Below, piece by piece: positions 1 through 8,401 of a DNA stretch of 46,823 nt. The position numbers were made by a program, and so were the translations under genes. How positions within the stretch are numbered: position 1 is the stretch's first letter; every line of letters begins with the position of its first letter. This DNA comes from Corallococcus terminator (GTDB taxonomy: Bacteria > Myxococcota > Myxococcia > Myxococcales > Myxococcaceae). The notes beneath the pieces are model-generated. The model was not told where the DNA came from, searched no databases, and saw only the letters and a list, made by a program, of their open reading frames with translations. The stretch covers positions 1 to 46,823 of the forward strand of contig NZ_RAVZ01000026.1 of the NCBI RefSeq assembly GCF_003611635.1, read 5' to 3'.

Positions 1-1
1 G

Positions 2-2233
2 GACCGGGCGCTCGCGCTGACGGACGCGGCGGCGGCGGGGGAGTTGCTCGTGGGCGCCTCGGTGAAGGCGCTGCTGGTGGAAGCGGGTGGGGTGCGCTTC
101 GGCCCGGCGCGCGAACTGCCCGGCGGCACGGCGTGGCGGGTGGAAGTGGGCCCTCCTCCGGTCCGCGTGGAGTCCCTGGTGGGGCGCGACGAGGCGCTGG
201 CCGAGGCGCGAGCGGTGGTGGATTCGGCGCGCAAGGGCGAGGGCGGCGCGCGGCTCTTCGTGGGCCCCACGGGCGTGGGCCGCAGCCGCTTCCTGGAGGC
301 GGTGGAGGACCTGGCGGCGAATGCCACGCCGCTGCGGGTGGTGCACGCCTGGGGCGGAGACCCCCGGTCCGCGGGCGCGCTGGGCCTGGTGCGCACGGTG
401 TTCGTCGCGCTGTCCCGCGCCGCGATGGGGACGGACGTGTCGGGCCCGCCGCTGTCGGGGCTGGGGCTCTCCGAAGCGGAGGCCCAGGCGCTCTGGCGGA
501 GGCTCGCGCGGGGCGCGCCGATGGGCGGCCACCTGCCGGCGGGGGACGGGGCGGTGGTGGAGGCGCTGCGGCGCGTGGCTCAGCCGTCGGGCCTGTTGCT
601 GCTGGTGGACGACGTGCACCGCGTGGACGGTGCGTCGTTGGAGCTGCTCGCCGGGGTGCTGGCGACGAAGGACACGCGCGTGGCGCTGGTGGGCACGGGC
701 GACGTGGACGCGGTGCCCACGGCCCTGGCGTCGTTGCCGGTGACGGTGCTGGAGGGCCTGTCGTCCTCGGAGCTGAACGCGCTCCTGACCGCGAGCCTGG
801 GGACGTCCCTGTCGCCGTCGCTGGAGCGCGCGGTGGGCGACCGGGTGCGAGGCAATCCCGCGCACGCGCTGGCCCTGGTGCGGCTGCTCGTCGCGGTGGG
901 CGTGTTGCAGCGCACGGAGGAGGGGTTCCAGGCCAACGGACCGCTGTCCGCCGCATCCCTGCCGCAGGACCTGGGCCAGGTGCTTGGGGCGCGGCTGGAG
1001 CTGCTGCCTTCCGCGTCGCTGCGCTTCTTGCAGCGCGCCGCGGTGGAGGGCTCGCTCTTCTCCGCGGAGCTGGTGCGGGCGTCGCTGCCGAGCGCGGAGG
1101 GCGCGGAGGTGCTCGACGACGCCGAGTGGGTGGTGCCGGTGCCCCGGCAGCCCGGCAGCTTCCGCTTCACGCGGGAGGAGGCTCGGCAGGTGCTGCGCGA
1201 GCGCCTGTCGCCCATGCAGTTGCGGAACGCCCACGAAGAGCTGGCGGAGACGCTGGAGCGCGAGGCGTTCGCCAGCGAGCCGGCCCGCGAGGTGCGGGTG
1301 GCGGATCACCTGCTCGGGGCGGATGCACCCGGTGCGCAGGCCGCGTGCGAGCGGGCGGGAGACGGGTTCGCGGCGCGGGGCGAGTGGCGCGCGGCGGTGG
1401 AGTTCTACCGCTGGGCCCTGGGCCGCGCGCCTGGAGCGACGGCGGCGGTGGTGCGCTGGCAGTTGGGCGTGCTCGCGAGCGCGGCGCGGTGTCTCACGCA
1501 GGTGGATCCAGCGTCCGTGGACGGGCTGGTGACGCCGTGGCTGGACCGCGTGTCGGTGATGCAGACGCCGGGCACGTGGGCGGAGGCCGCACGGCGGCTG
1601 GCCATCGCGGAGCTGAAGCTGGGACGCATCGCGGACGCGGAGGTGCGCTTGAGCATGGCGCAGGGCCCGGCGAGCGCGGATCCAGAGGTCGAGGCCCTGG
1701 TGCTGGGAGAGCTGGCGCGGGTGCGCGAGGCCAAGGGCGAGACGACGGCCGCGGTGGAGTTGCTGGCGCGGGCCTTCCAGCGCATGGGCAACCGGACCGC
1801 GCGGGCGCCGGACTTCTACTGGGAGCACTACCTGTTGCTGGGCCGGTTGCAGCAGCGGCTGGGGCAACTCGACCGGGCGCGGGTGGCCTTCACGCGCGCG
1901 GCGGAGCAGGCGCGGTCGGTGGCGAGCGCGGTGGGACAGGCGCGGGCCCTGTCGCAGCTCGCGGGCCTGCGGGTGCTCGCGGGGGAGCCGGCGCAGGCGC
2001 TGTCTGAGCTGGAGCGCGCGCTGGTGCTGGCCGACCAGGGCGGGGATGCCCAGGAGGTGGCTCGCATCCACTTCAACGCCGGAAGGTTGCTGGTGGCGGG
2101 AGGGCGGGTGCCGGAGGCGCGCGAGCGGCTGGAGCAGGCCCGGGAGCGTGCCCGGGTGGCGGGTTGGCGGGAAGGTGAAGCCCTGGCCGCGCAGGTGCTG
2201 GGGACGATGGAAGGCCGGACCCCGCGCCGCTGA
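2..2233 (+). CDS. Cyclase-associated AAA ATPase/TPR regulator, 5'-truncated by window edge
   Basis: The reading frame is open from the first bases of the window, so the gene starts upstream. The first ~55 codons resemble the tail of a class III adenylate/guanylate cyclase domain (the stretch after the catalytic core that ends in a beta-rich segment). Next come a conserved VGRDEAL entry motif and an AAA/STAND-type ATPase with a P-loop GPTGVGRS and a Walker B LLLLVDD. The remaining ~350 residues are Ala/Leu/Arg-rich helical repeats of TPR type. This order (cyclase or kinase, ATPase, TPR) is typical of large myxobacterial signal-integration proteins, which are probably cytoplasmic. The usual P-loop lysine is arginine here, which may weaken ATP hydrolysis. 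The domain type is fairly secure; the signal and partners are unknown. A TTG at 44 would be an internal start and is unlikely to be real. Confidence 0.8.
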   Translation, partial: DRALALTDAAAAGELLVGASVKALLVEAGGVRFGPARELPGGTAWRVEVGPPPVRVESLVGRDEALAEARAVVDSARKGEGGARLFVGPTGVGRSRFLEAVEDLAANATPLRVVHAWGGDPRSAGALGLVRTVFVALSRAAMGTDVSGPPLSGLGLSEAEAQALWRRLARGAPMGGHLPAGDGAVVEALRRVAQPSGLLLLVDDVHRVDGASLELLAGVLATKDTRVALVGTGDVDAVPTALASLPVTVLEGLSSSELNALLTASLGTSLSPSLERAVGDRVRGNPAHALALVRLLVAVGVLQRTEEGFQANGPLSAASLPQDLGQVLGARLELLPSASLRFLQRAAVEGSLFSAELVRASLPSAEGAEVLDDAEWVVPVPRQPGSFRFTREEARQVLRERLSPMQLRNAHEELAETLEREAFASEPAREVRVADHLLGADAPGAQAACERAGDGFAARGEWRAAVEFYRWALGRAPGATAAVVRWQLGVLASAARCLTQVDPASVDGLVTPWLDRVSVMQTPGTWAEAARRLAIAELKLGRIADAEVRLSMAQGPASADPEVEALVLGELARVREAKGETTAAVELLARAFQRMGNRTARAPDFYWEHYLLLGRLQQRLGQLDRARVAFTRAAEQARSVASAVGQARALSQLAGLRVLAGEPAQALSELERALVLADQGGDAQEVARIHFNAGRLLVAGGRVPEARERLEQARERARVAGWREGEALAAQVLGTMEGRTPRR

Positions 2234-2321
2234 TGTGCGAAAAAAATGTCAGCAGGCGTGCAGGCGTGCTGACTTCGACAGGGAGGGGCGTGGTTTTCCC
2301 GCCCGTCGCGCGGTGGGTCGA

Positions 2322-2327
2322 TAGACT
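2322..2327 (+). promoter_or_regulatory. Possible -10 element (TAGACT)
   Basis: A TAGACT hexamer lies 36 bases before the preferred GTG start at 2364. The same hexamer is the -10 of the well-formed promoter at 38340-38368. No convincing -35 is visible, so this is only a candidate. Confidence 0.3.
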
Positions 2328-2363
2328 CCGGTGTCTTCCCTTCCGCCCTTTTCGCCTGCCATC

Positions 2364-3203
2364 GTGAATACGTTGCGTCTTTCTTCCCGTTCCCTGTGGG
2401 GTCTCGTCGCGCTGGGTGTCCTCGGTGCGTGTGGCCCGTCTCCGACGACCATCACCGTGGATCCGCCCGAGCTGCGCTACCTGCGCACGCAGGGGCAGAA
2501 CCTGCCGTTGAAGTACACGGTGCTGGATGCGGATGGGCGCAAGATGATGGACGCGCGGCTGCGCTGGACCAGCTCCGCGCCGGAGGTGGCCTCCGTGCAG
2601 GAGGACGGCACGGTGGTGGCGCGCAAGTCCGGCAAGACCATCATCGGCGTGCAGGGGGGACGGGCGAAGGCGGCGCTGCCGTTGGACCTGACCATCCTCG
2701 CCACGCTGGAGGTGCGAGCGCCGGGCGCGGACTTCGTGGAGATGGGGCGCACCATCAAGCTGCGCGTGGTCGCGCGCAACGAGGTGGGCCACGTCATCCC
2801 CGACGCCATGCCTGCCTTCCGTTCCAGCAATGAAGCGGTGGCGCACGTGGAGAACGGGGAGCTCATCGCCTCGACGGCGGGCGTGGCCACTGTCACTGCG
2901 ACGCTGGGACACCTGAGCCGCGCCATCGCGGTGCAGGTGGTGCCGCCGGACTTCGCCCGCCTGGGCCTGAACCTGACGTCGTACACCTTCAAGAAGAAGG
3001 GCCAGTCGGTGCAGGTCCAGGCGCGTGCGTACAACCGCAACGGCGCGGTGCTGGAGCGCGTGCCGCTGGAGTGGTTCAGCTCCAACGCGGCCGTGGTGAC
3101 GGTGTCGCCCGAGGGCCGGGTGACGGCCGTGGGCACGGGCCGCGCGGTGGTGTCGGTGGTGGCCGGCCGTCGCCGCACCGCCGCGGACTTCATCGTCGAG
3201 TAG
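2364..3203 (+). CDS. Ig-like (BIG2) domain lipoprotein
   Basis: Predicted envelope lipoprotein of 279 residues. From the GTG at 2364 the N-terminus is a short basic stretch, a hydrophobic core and a lipobox LGAC with the acylated Cys at residue 23. An upstream in-frame GTG at 2331 would add 11 residues and is less likely. The mature protein consists of about three bacterial Ig-like type 2 repeats (roughly residues 30-110, 113-195 and 200-279). Each carries the hallmark W-S-S/F-x-S-S followed by V-A-x-V-x-x-x-G-x-V-x-A. Such modules are usually structural or adhesive. No enzymatic residues are seen. It is convergent with the TraB-like gene and separated from it by a hairpin. The function is unknown beyond surface or periplasmic location. 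Confidence 0.8.
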   Translation: MNTLRLSSRSLWGLVALGVLGACGPSPTTITVDPPELRYLRTQGQNLPLKYTVLDADGRKMMDARLRWTSSAPEVASVQEDGTVVARKSGKTIIGVQGGRAKAALPLDLTILATLEVRAPGADFVEMGRTIKLRVVARNEVGHVIPDAMPAFRSSNEAVAHVENGELIASTAGVATVTATLGHLSRAIAVQVVPPDFARLGLNLTSYTFKKKGQSVQVQARAYNRNGAVLERVPLEWFSSNAAVVTVSPEGRVTAVGTGRAVVSVVAGRRRTAADFIVE

Positions 3204-3224
3204 GCCTGTTCCGCTGCGTGGGTG

Positions 3225-3248
3225 CCCCGCCGTCATGAAGCGGCGGGG
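3225..3248. terminator. GC-rich hairpin between convergent genes
   Basis: An 8-bp perfect stem (CCCCGCCG / CGGCGGGG) with an 8-base loop lies in the 66-base gap between the BIG2 lipoprotein and traB. There is no T-run on either side, so it could be a bidirectional terminator or an RNA 3'-end stabiliser. Confidence 0.45.
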
Positions 3249-3269
3249 GCGAGCAACCAGGCCAGCCCG

Positions 3270-4904
3270 CTACTTCTTCTTCGCGGGCGGCGCGGACTTC
3301 GGCGCGGAGGGCTTGGGCGCGGTGTTCTTGCGGCCCTTCTTCGGCACCTCGTCCTCGGGGCAGGGCGGGCGGGGCCCATCGACGGGCGGCTGGATGGTGA
3401 ACTCGACGCGGCGGTTGAGGGCCATGCCCTCTTCCGAGGCGTTGTCGGCCACGGGCTTGCTGCGCCCGAAGCCCTGCGAGCACACGCGCTCCGTGGCGAC
3501 GCCGCTCTCGATGAGGAAGCGCTTCACGCTGGCGGCGCGGCGCTTGGACAGCTCCAGGTTGTAGCTGTCGCTGGCGCGCGAGTCGGTGTGGCCCTCGATG
3601 AGGATGCGGTCGAGCTTCGGGTTCACTTCCATCACCCGCGCCACCTCCTCCAGCACGGGGAAGGACTCGGACAGGATGACGTCCTGGTCGGTGGCGAAGT
3701 TCACCTGCTCCAGGATGACGATCTTGTTGCCCACGGTGCGCGCGAGCGGACAGCCGTCCCGGCCCCGCGTCCCAGCGGGCACGTCCGGGCACTTGTCGAT
3801 CCGGTCCACCACGCCATCGCTGTCGCCGTCGGAGTCCGGGCAGCCGCCGTTCTCCACCGGGCCTGCCACGGTGGGGCAGCGGTCCTTCTCGCCAATGACG
3901 AAGTCGCCGTCCGGGTCGATGGGCGGCGGGGGCGGCTCGGGCGGCTCCTTGAAGCGCTCGATGGCCTCCCACTCACGCGTCTTGGCGGGCACCCAGATGA
4001 TGGACGTAAAGAAGCTCAGGTTCGGTGACGCGAGCGAACAGCCGCAGCCCAGGCCGCCGCCGAAGGTGAAGGTGATGCCGGTGGAGCTGTACCAGCGCAG
4101 ACCGATGAGCAGCTCGGCGGGAATCTGCCGGGGCTGATCCGGCTCTTTCTCCAGGCCCACCGCGCCGTTCACCATGCCGAGCAAGGTGATGCCGCTGCCG
4201 CGCAGCAGGGGCACCTCCGTGCCCAGGCCGAAGGGCGCCATGTCGCCCATGTTCACGCCGCTGAAGATGCGGTCCGGCCGCTTCCAGAAGCCGCCGTTGA
4301 GGGCCAGCAGGATGCCGGACTCGAAGCGGTAGTCGAGCACGAGCCCCGGCGCCCAGGTGAGTTCTCCATCACCCGCGAAGGCTTCCTGCACGCCGGTGGG
4401 GAAGCTGACGTTGAGGGTGAGCGCGCTGCCCCAGCCGTGGCCTTCCGCGGAGCGGCGCAGGCCGGGGAGGGCCACCTTGCCGGTGAGGCGCAGGTCGCCG
4501 AGCGCGAAGCTCTCCACCGGACCCTCGGTGCCGATGACCTCCAGGTTCTGGCCGCCCTGGAGCATCACGAGCGGCATGTCCACGCCCACTTCGGCCCAGT
4601 CGAAGAGGCCGACGGTGGCCATGACATCCAACTGGAGCCGGTTGCCCACGAGGCTGATGGAGCCCAGGTCTCCGTCCTTGGGGACGAGGGAGAGTGGGTT
4701 GAGGGAGTAGCTGAAGTAGGGCCCGGCGGAGACGGACAGGTGGGACAGGGGCCGGGACTGGGTGACCATCACCAGGTCCTGCGGCGCGCCGGACGGACGA
4801 AAGAGCTGGAGATTGAAGCGCGCATCCGGCGCGGCGCTGGCGGCGGTGGACAGCGACAGGGCCAGCAGCAGCAGCGGGAGGAGCGGCGTGCGGGAAGGCT
4901 TCAT
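3270..4904 (-). CDS. traB: TraB-like outer membrane exchange protein (OmpA domain)
   Basis: Predicted outer-membrane partner of TraA in cell-cell outer membrane exchange, 544 residues. The ATG at 4904 overlaps the stop of traA (ATGA), which implies translational coupling. Residues 1-22 are a signal peptide ending ASAA. Residues ~25-335 are beta-strand-rich, as expected of a transmembrane barrel. Residues ~345-395 hold calcium-binding thrombospondin type 3-like repeats (DPDGDF..., DSDGDSDG). Residues ~400-515 form an OmpA C-terminal peptidoglycan-binding domain with the EGHTDSRASDSYN and LSKRRAASV signatures. The tail is Lys/Pro/Ala-rich. In M. xanthus TraB has a barrel plus OmpA domain and is encoded with TraA; the same layout here supports the name. 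A generic OmpA-family porin is the alternative, but the coupling to the TraA-like gene makes it less likely. Confidence 0.85.
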   Translation of the reverse strand: MKPSRTPLLPLLLLALSLSTAASAAPDARFNLQLFRPSGAPQDLVMVTQSRPLSHLSVSAGPYFSYSLNPLSLVPKDGDLGSISLVGNRLQLDVMATVGLFDWAEVGVDMPLVMLQGGQNLEVIGTEGPVESFALGDLRLTGKVALPGLRRSAEGHGWGSALTLNVSFPTGVQEAFAGDGELTWAPGLVLDYRFESGILLALNGGFWKRPDRIFSGVNMGDMAPFGLGTEVPLLRGSGITLLGMVNGAVGLEKEPDQPRQIPAELLIGLRWYSSTGITFTFGGGLGCGCSLASPNLSFFTSIIWVPAKTREWEAIERFKEPPEPPPPPIDPDGDFVIGEKDRCPTVAGPVENGGCPDSDGDSDGVVDRIDKCPDVPAGTRGRDGCPLARTVGNKIVILEQVNFATDQDVILSESFPVLEEVARVMEVNPKLDRILIEGHTDSRASDSYNLELSKRRAASVKRFLIESGVATERVCSQGFGRSKPVADNASEEGMALNRRVEFTIQPPVDGPRPPCPEDEVPKKGRKNTAPKPSAPKSAPPAKKK

Positions 4905-7126
4905 CGGACGCGGCGTGCGGAGCGCAGGAAGAGGAAGCCCATGGCGAGGGTGACCAGGATGGCGGCGCTGCCGGTGGGCGTGTCCTCGGCGGTGGTGCCG
5001 CAGCAGAAGGCGCCGCCCTGCGGTTCGGTGCCGGGCTTGCGGCGGCCGCGCTCGCACTGGAGGGTTTCGGCCGAGCAGAACTCGACGCCCAGGCAGTCGC
5101 CGCTGTCGGCGCAGGACTCGCTGCAGGTGTTGGAGGCGAGGTCGCAGGTGCCGCCGCAGGGGCAGTGGGCATCGGCGAAGCACTCGACGCACGCGGCGCC
5201 GTCGCACACGAGGCCCTCCGCGCACGTCACGGCGCAGGCGCCGGTGTTGGAGCAGGTGCGGGTGGTGGGGTCGCAGGTGCCGCTGCCGCAGTCGGAGTCA
5301 TTGACGCAGCCCACGCAGACGCTGTTCTGCACGGAGCCGTCGGTGAGGCAGAACGGGGTGGCGTCACCGCAGGCGTCGCAGCGGTTGCCGCAGCGCTCGT
5401 CGGTGGTGCAGGCGCTGCATTCACCGCTCAGGCAGAACTGGCCGTCGCCGCATTCGAGGTCGGTGCGGCATTCGACGCAGACCTCGCCGTCGAGACAGAA
5501 GGGGCGCTCGCCGGGGCACTTCGAGCAGCCGGGGCCGCAGCGGTCGGCGGTGTTGCACTCCGGGACGGCGTCGACGCAGGCGCCGTTCAAGGTGTCGCAG
5601 CGCTGGCCGTTGGAGCACTGGCTGTCGGTGGTGCACTCGACACAGGACGGCGGGGCGCCGGGAGTGGGCGCGGCGCACTGGGTGCCATTGGGGCAGCAGT
5701 TGCAGGAGTTGCCGGCGCAGGCGTCGTTGGAGTCACAGAGGACGCAGACGTGGTTGGAGCAGGTCAGGCCCCGGTCGCAGTCGCTGTCCTGGTTGCATTC
5801 CGCGCAGGTGTTCGAGGTGGGGTCGCAGACCTGTCCGTTGGCGCAGTTCTCGTCGCCGGTGCACTGGACGCAGGTGAAGGTGGGCTCGTCGCAGACCTGA
5901 CCGGAGCCGCACTGGGCATCGTTGACGCAGCCCTTGCAGGCGTTGTCGGTCAGGTCGCAGCGGCCGGTGGGGCAGTCGGCGTTGTCATTGCATCCGCGGC
6001 AGAAGTTGTCGGTCGGGTCACAGCGTCCATTGGGGCACTGGGAGTCCTCCGTGCACTGGACGCAGGTCGTCTGGCCGTTGAGGTTCGCGCAGTAGGGCGT
6101 GGACTGGCCGCACGGGGAGCAGCTCGCGCCGCAGAAGAGGGCGGAGTCACAGGGGGCGCAGAGCGCGGCGGAGTTGCAGTAGTAGTACGGACCGCAGGTG
6201 CTGTTGTTCTGCGCGTTCGCGTCGTTGCGGTTGCACTGTTCGCACTGGTTCAGGTTCGCCGGGTAGGACGGGCGCCCGTTCTCCGACTGGTAGAACTGGG
6301 CGGGCTGGACCAGGGAGAAGCCAGAGGAGGACAGGGGGACGAGAGGAGGCGTGTTCGCGGGGCGATCGAAGTCCGTGAACGTGCCGTCCAGGATGGCGAA
6401 CTCCAGGGCTCCGTGCTCCACGATCTGCACGTAGAGCAGTTCGATCGGGTAGAGCCCTGACTGGGTGAAGGTCACGGCGTTAGTCGTGCGCCGTGTTGGA
6501 GCCCCCAGTTGCGGTGGGCGGATGATGACGTTGTAGCGCGCATTGGTCCGGTCGAAGATGACCAGGCTGATGGCATCGTCGGCATAGAAGCCGAAGTGCA
6601 GGACGCGCCCGACCATGTCCTGCGTGACGTTCAGGTATCCGCGAAACCGCGAGACGAAGGACGTGTCGGGGTTGTTGTAGTGGAAGCCGCAGCCTCCAAT
6701 GGGGCAGCCCGTGACCACGTTCACGTAGTCGCCGTAGCTGAGCGTGCGACCGTCATTCAGGTTGTTCGACAGGTCGAACGTGGAGCGCAGCACGGAGGTC
6801 TGCCGCGTCGCGCGGTTCTCCTCCATGTATGTGTTCAGGTCGCCCGTGTAGTTCGTCTGGCTCTGCGGAAAGTCATTCAGGGCCCGCGTCCACACGTTGG
6901 ACGCCATGCAGAGGCCGGTGCCGACCTCGCTGTTCGGGGACGGGGCCACCGGTGCTCCGGTCACCACCACATCCGGCAGCTTCTGGGCCACGGCAGGCGC
7001 GCTCGCGAGGCACACAGCGAGCAGGGACAGCGCGGCACACGCGCGGAAGGGGAGGGGGGAGGGTCGCACGTCGGGGCGCAGCCTTTCAGATTTGCTTGAC
7101 GTTCTCAACTTCCTTTCCCACGTCAC
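4901..7126 (-). CDS. traA: TraA-like cell-surface receptor for outer membrane exchange
   Basis: Predicted polymorphic surface receptor that mediates kin recognition and exchange of outer-membrane proteins and lipids between touching myxobacterial cells. The GTG at 7126 gives 741 residues; a GTG at 7069 gives a shorter, more classical signal peptide (ending AVA-Q), and either could be the true start. After the signal comes a PA14-like domain (about residues 70-270) with the FHYNN...GYLNV...HFGFYADDAISL core. About 430 residues of tandem Cys-rich repeats follow (recurrent C-x2-C, CxxDxxCxxGxxCD units). The C-terminus has a Cys-Cys-Gly motif, a single hydrophobic helix and a basic RSARRVR end, which resembles a MYXO-CTERM sorting tail. 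Specificity in M. xanthus resides in the PA14-like variable region, so this allele should define its own recognition group. It forms an operon with traB. Confidence 0.88.
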   Translation of the reverse strand: MTWERKLRTSSKSERLRPDVRPSPLPFRACAALSLLAVCLASAPAVAQKLPDVVVTGAPVAPSPNSEVGTGLCMASNVWTRALNDFPQSQTNYTGDLNTYMEENRATRQTSVLRSTFDLSNNLNDGRTLSYGDYVNVVTGCPIGGCGFHYNNPDTSFVSRFRGYLNVTQDMVGRVLHFGFYADDAISLVIFDRTNARYNVIIRPPQLGAPTRRTTNAVTFTQSGLYPIELLYVQIVEHGALEFAILDGTFTDFDRPANTPPLVPLSSSGFSLVQPAQFYQSENGRPSYPANLNQCEQCNRNDANAQNNSTCGPYYYCNSAALCAPCDSALFCGASCSPCGQSTPYCANLNGQTTCVQCTEDSQCPNGRCDPTDNFCRGCNDNADCPTGRCDLTDNACKGCVNDAQCGSGQVCDEPTFTCVQCTGDENCANGQVCDPTSNTCAECNQDSDCDRGLTCSNHVCVLCDSNDACAGNSCNCCPNGTQCAAPTPGAPPSCVECTTDSQCSNGQRCDTLNGACVDAVPECNTADRCGPGCSKCPGERPFCLDGEVCVECRTDLECGDGQFCLSGECSACTTDERCGNRCDACGDATPFCLTDGSVQNSVCVGCVNDSDCGSGTCDPTTRTCSNTGACAVTCAEGLVCDGAACVECFADAHCPCGGTCDLASNTCSESCADSGDCLGVEFCSAETLQCERGRRKPGTEPQGGAFCCGTTAEDTPTGSAAILVTLAMGFLFLRSARRVR

Positions 7127-7249
7127 ACATCCCAGCCCTTGGATGCGACCTCCAGGGTCCTCCGCCCGTCAGACGACGTCCGTCAGGAGCGAAATCAAAC
7201 TCAGTCCGTACAGCAGGCAAAACTGGAAATTAGTGCGGTGACGAACGGG

Positions 7250-8314
7250 TCACGCGCGACGGCACGCGACATCACCGTCCTGCGAGCGGATGAAGGCCGC
7301 GGCCAGCTCCCCGCCCAGCGCCGCGCAGAGCACCTCGAAGGTCCGCCGCCGCGCGCCACCGAAGAATGCCGGTTGCCGGGCGAGCGTCTCCGGGTGACGC
7401 ACGAAGACGTTGTACCCGAGGATGCACCCGTCCGCGCGCAGCACGGTGATTCCGTCGGTGGCCATCATGCCACGCAACAGTTGCGCGCTCGCCCGCACCG
7501 CGGACGCGGCGCTGCCATCCGGCGTCGCGTGGTGCCGGTCCAGCAGCGCCACCACGTCCATGGGCCGGGGCAACAGGATGCCGTCCACGAAGAGCGCGGA
7601 GCCCGCGCGTTCCCGGGGCAGCACCGCCACCAGCGTGCCGTGCGAGGACTGCATGACCTCGAACAGCACCCGCCGGAAGAAGCCTTTCGCGTGCTCGCGG
7701 CTGGAGGGCAGGACCTGTTCGGTCACCGCGCTGGCCAGTGAGTCCAGCACCACCGAGGGCGGCTCCAGGTCGATGCGCGCACCGGACAGGTACACGTGCC
7801 GGACCAGTCCGCCGCCCGCGCGCAGCTCGATGATGTTGTCCGCGAGCTGCAACACGCCCACCACGCGCACGCCCCGGTCCTGCGCATGCCGCAGGCGCTC
7901 CAACGGCGTCTCCGCGAGCGGGAACGGATCCGTCCGGAAGATGCCGTAGGTGAGGCCCTCCGGCTCGCGCAGCAGGTACAGCGCCCACCAGCGCCCCTGG
8001 CCCAGCGGCGCGCACTGCTTGAGGGCCCGCTGGATGGTGGCGCGGTTGCGCGGCCCCGAGCCGATGGGGATGGGGTCGTGCCCGCCCAGCAGCTCCAGCA
8101 TCGCGCCCAGGTCGTCGCCCAGGAACGCGGTGGGGAACAGGAGCGCGCCCTCTTCGCGGTAGCGCGACAGCGTCACCAGCAGCTCGCTGAGCGCATCCGC
8201 CGTCAGCGGGCACGTCATGTCCGCCTCGTCGAGGAACGCCCCGACGGACTCGGTCAGCAGGTGACGGAACGACAGGATGTGAGGAGAACCCGCCTCCGGG
8301 CCCGGACCGGTCAT
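7250..8314 (-). CDS. Divergent DAC (DisA_N-like) domain protein
   Basis: Possible diadenylate cyclase-family protein of 354 residues. The ATG at 8314 is preceded by GGA at suitable spacing; an ATG at 8335 would add seven residues. The N-terminal ~200 residues form an unrecognised alpha/beta module that may be a sensor. The C-terminal ~135 residues follow the DAC plan: SSHGTLVAV near 223, PMDVV near 251, a TDGITVL strand with Asp287-Gly288, GGARRR at 319-324, and a final FIRSQDGD near 341. Canonical DAC enzymes have DGA and RHR motifs; here these are DGI and RRR, so activity is uncertain. The gene lies 87 bases downstream of the dynamin-like GTPase on the same strand and may share its transcript. 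The fold assignment comes from motif reading only. Confidence 0.6.
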   Translation of the reverse strand: MTGPGPEAGSPHILSFRHLLTESVGAFLDEADMTCPLTADALSELLVTLSRYREEGALLFPTAFLGDDLGAMLELLGGHDPIPIGSGPRNRATIQRALKQCAPLGQGRWWALYLLREPEGLTYGIFRTDPFPLAETPLERLRHAQDRGVRVVGVLQLADNIIELRAGGGLVRHVYLSGARIDLEPPSVVLDSLASAVTEQVLPSSREHAKGFFRRVLFEVMQSSHGTLVAVLPRERAGSALFVDGILLPRPMDVVALLDRHHATPDGSAASAVRASAQLLRGMMATDGITVLRADGCILGYNVFVRHPETLARQPAFFGGARRRTFEVLCAALGGELAAAFIRSQDGDVACRRA

Positions 8315-8401
8315 GGCGGATCCAGCATGACGCATCGGTGGTGGCGTAGCACGAAGTCTTCCCTCCGCCCGGAAGGCCGGAGGGTGTTCGGAAGCGGCCG
8401 C

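Noticed and set aside
133..2007. A 624-codon frame overlapping the cyclase/ATPase gene
   Set aside because: Its translation is Gly/Ala/Arg-rich, out of phase with the codon-biased ATPase frame, and has no recognisable domain.
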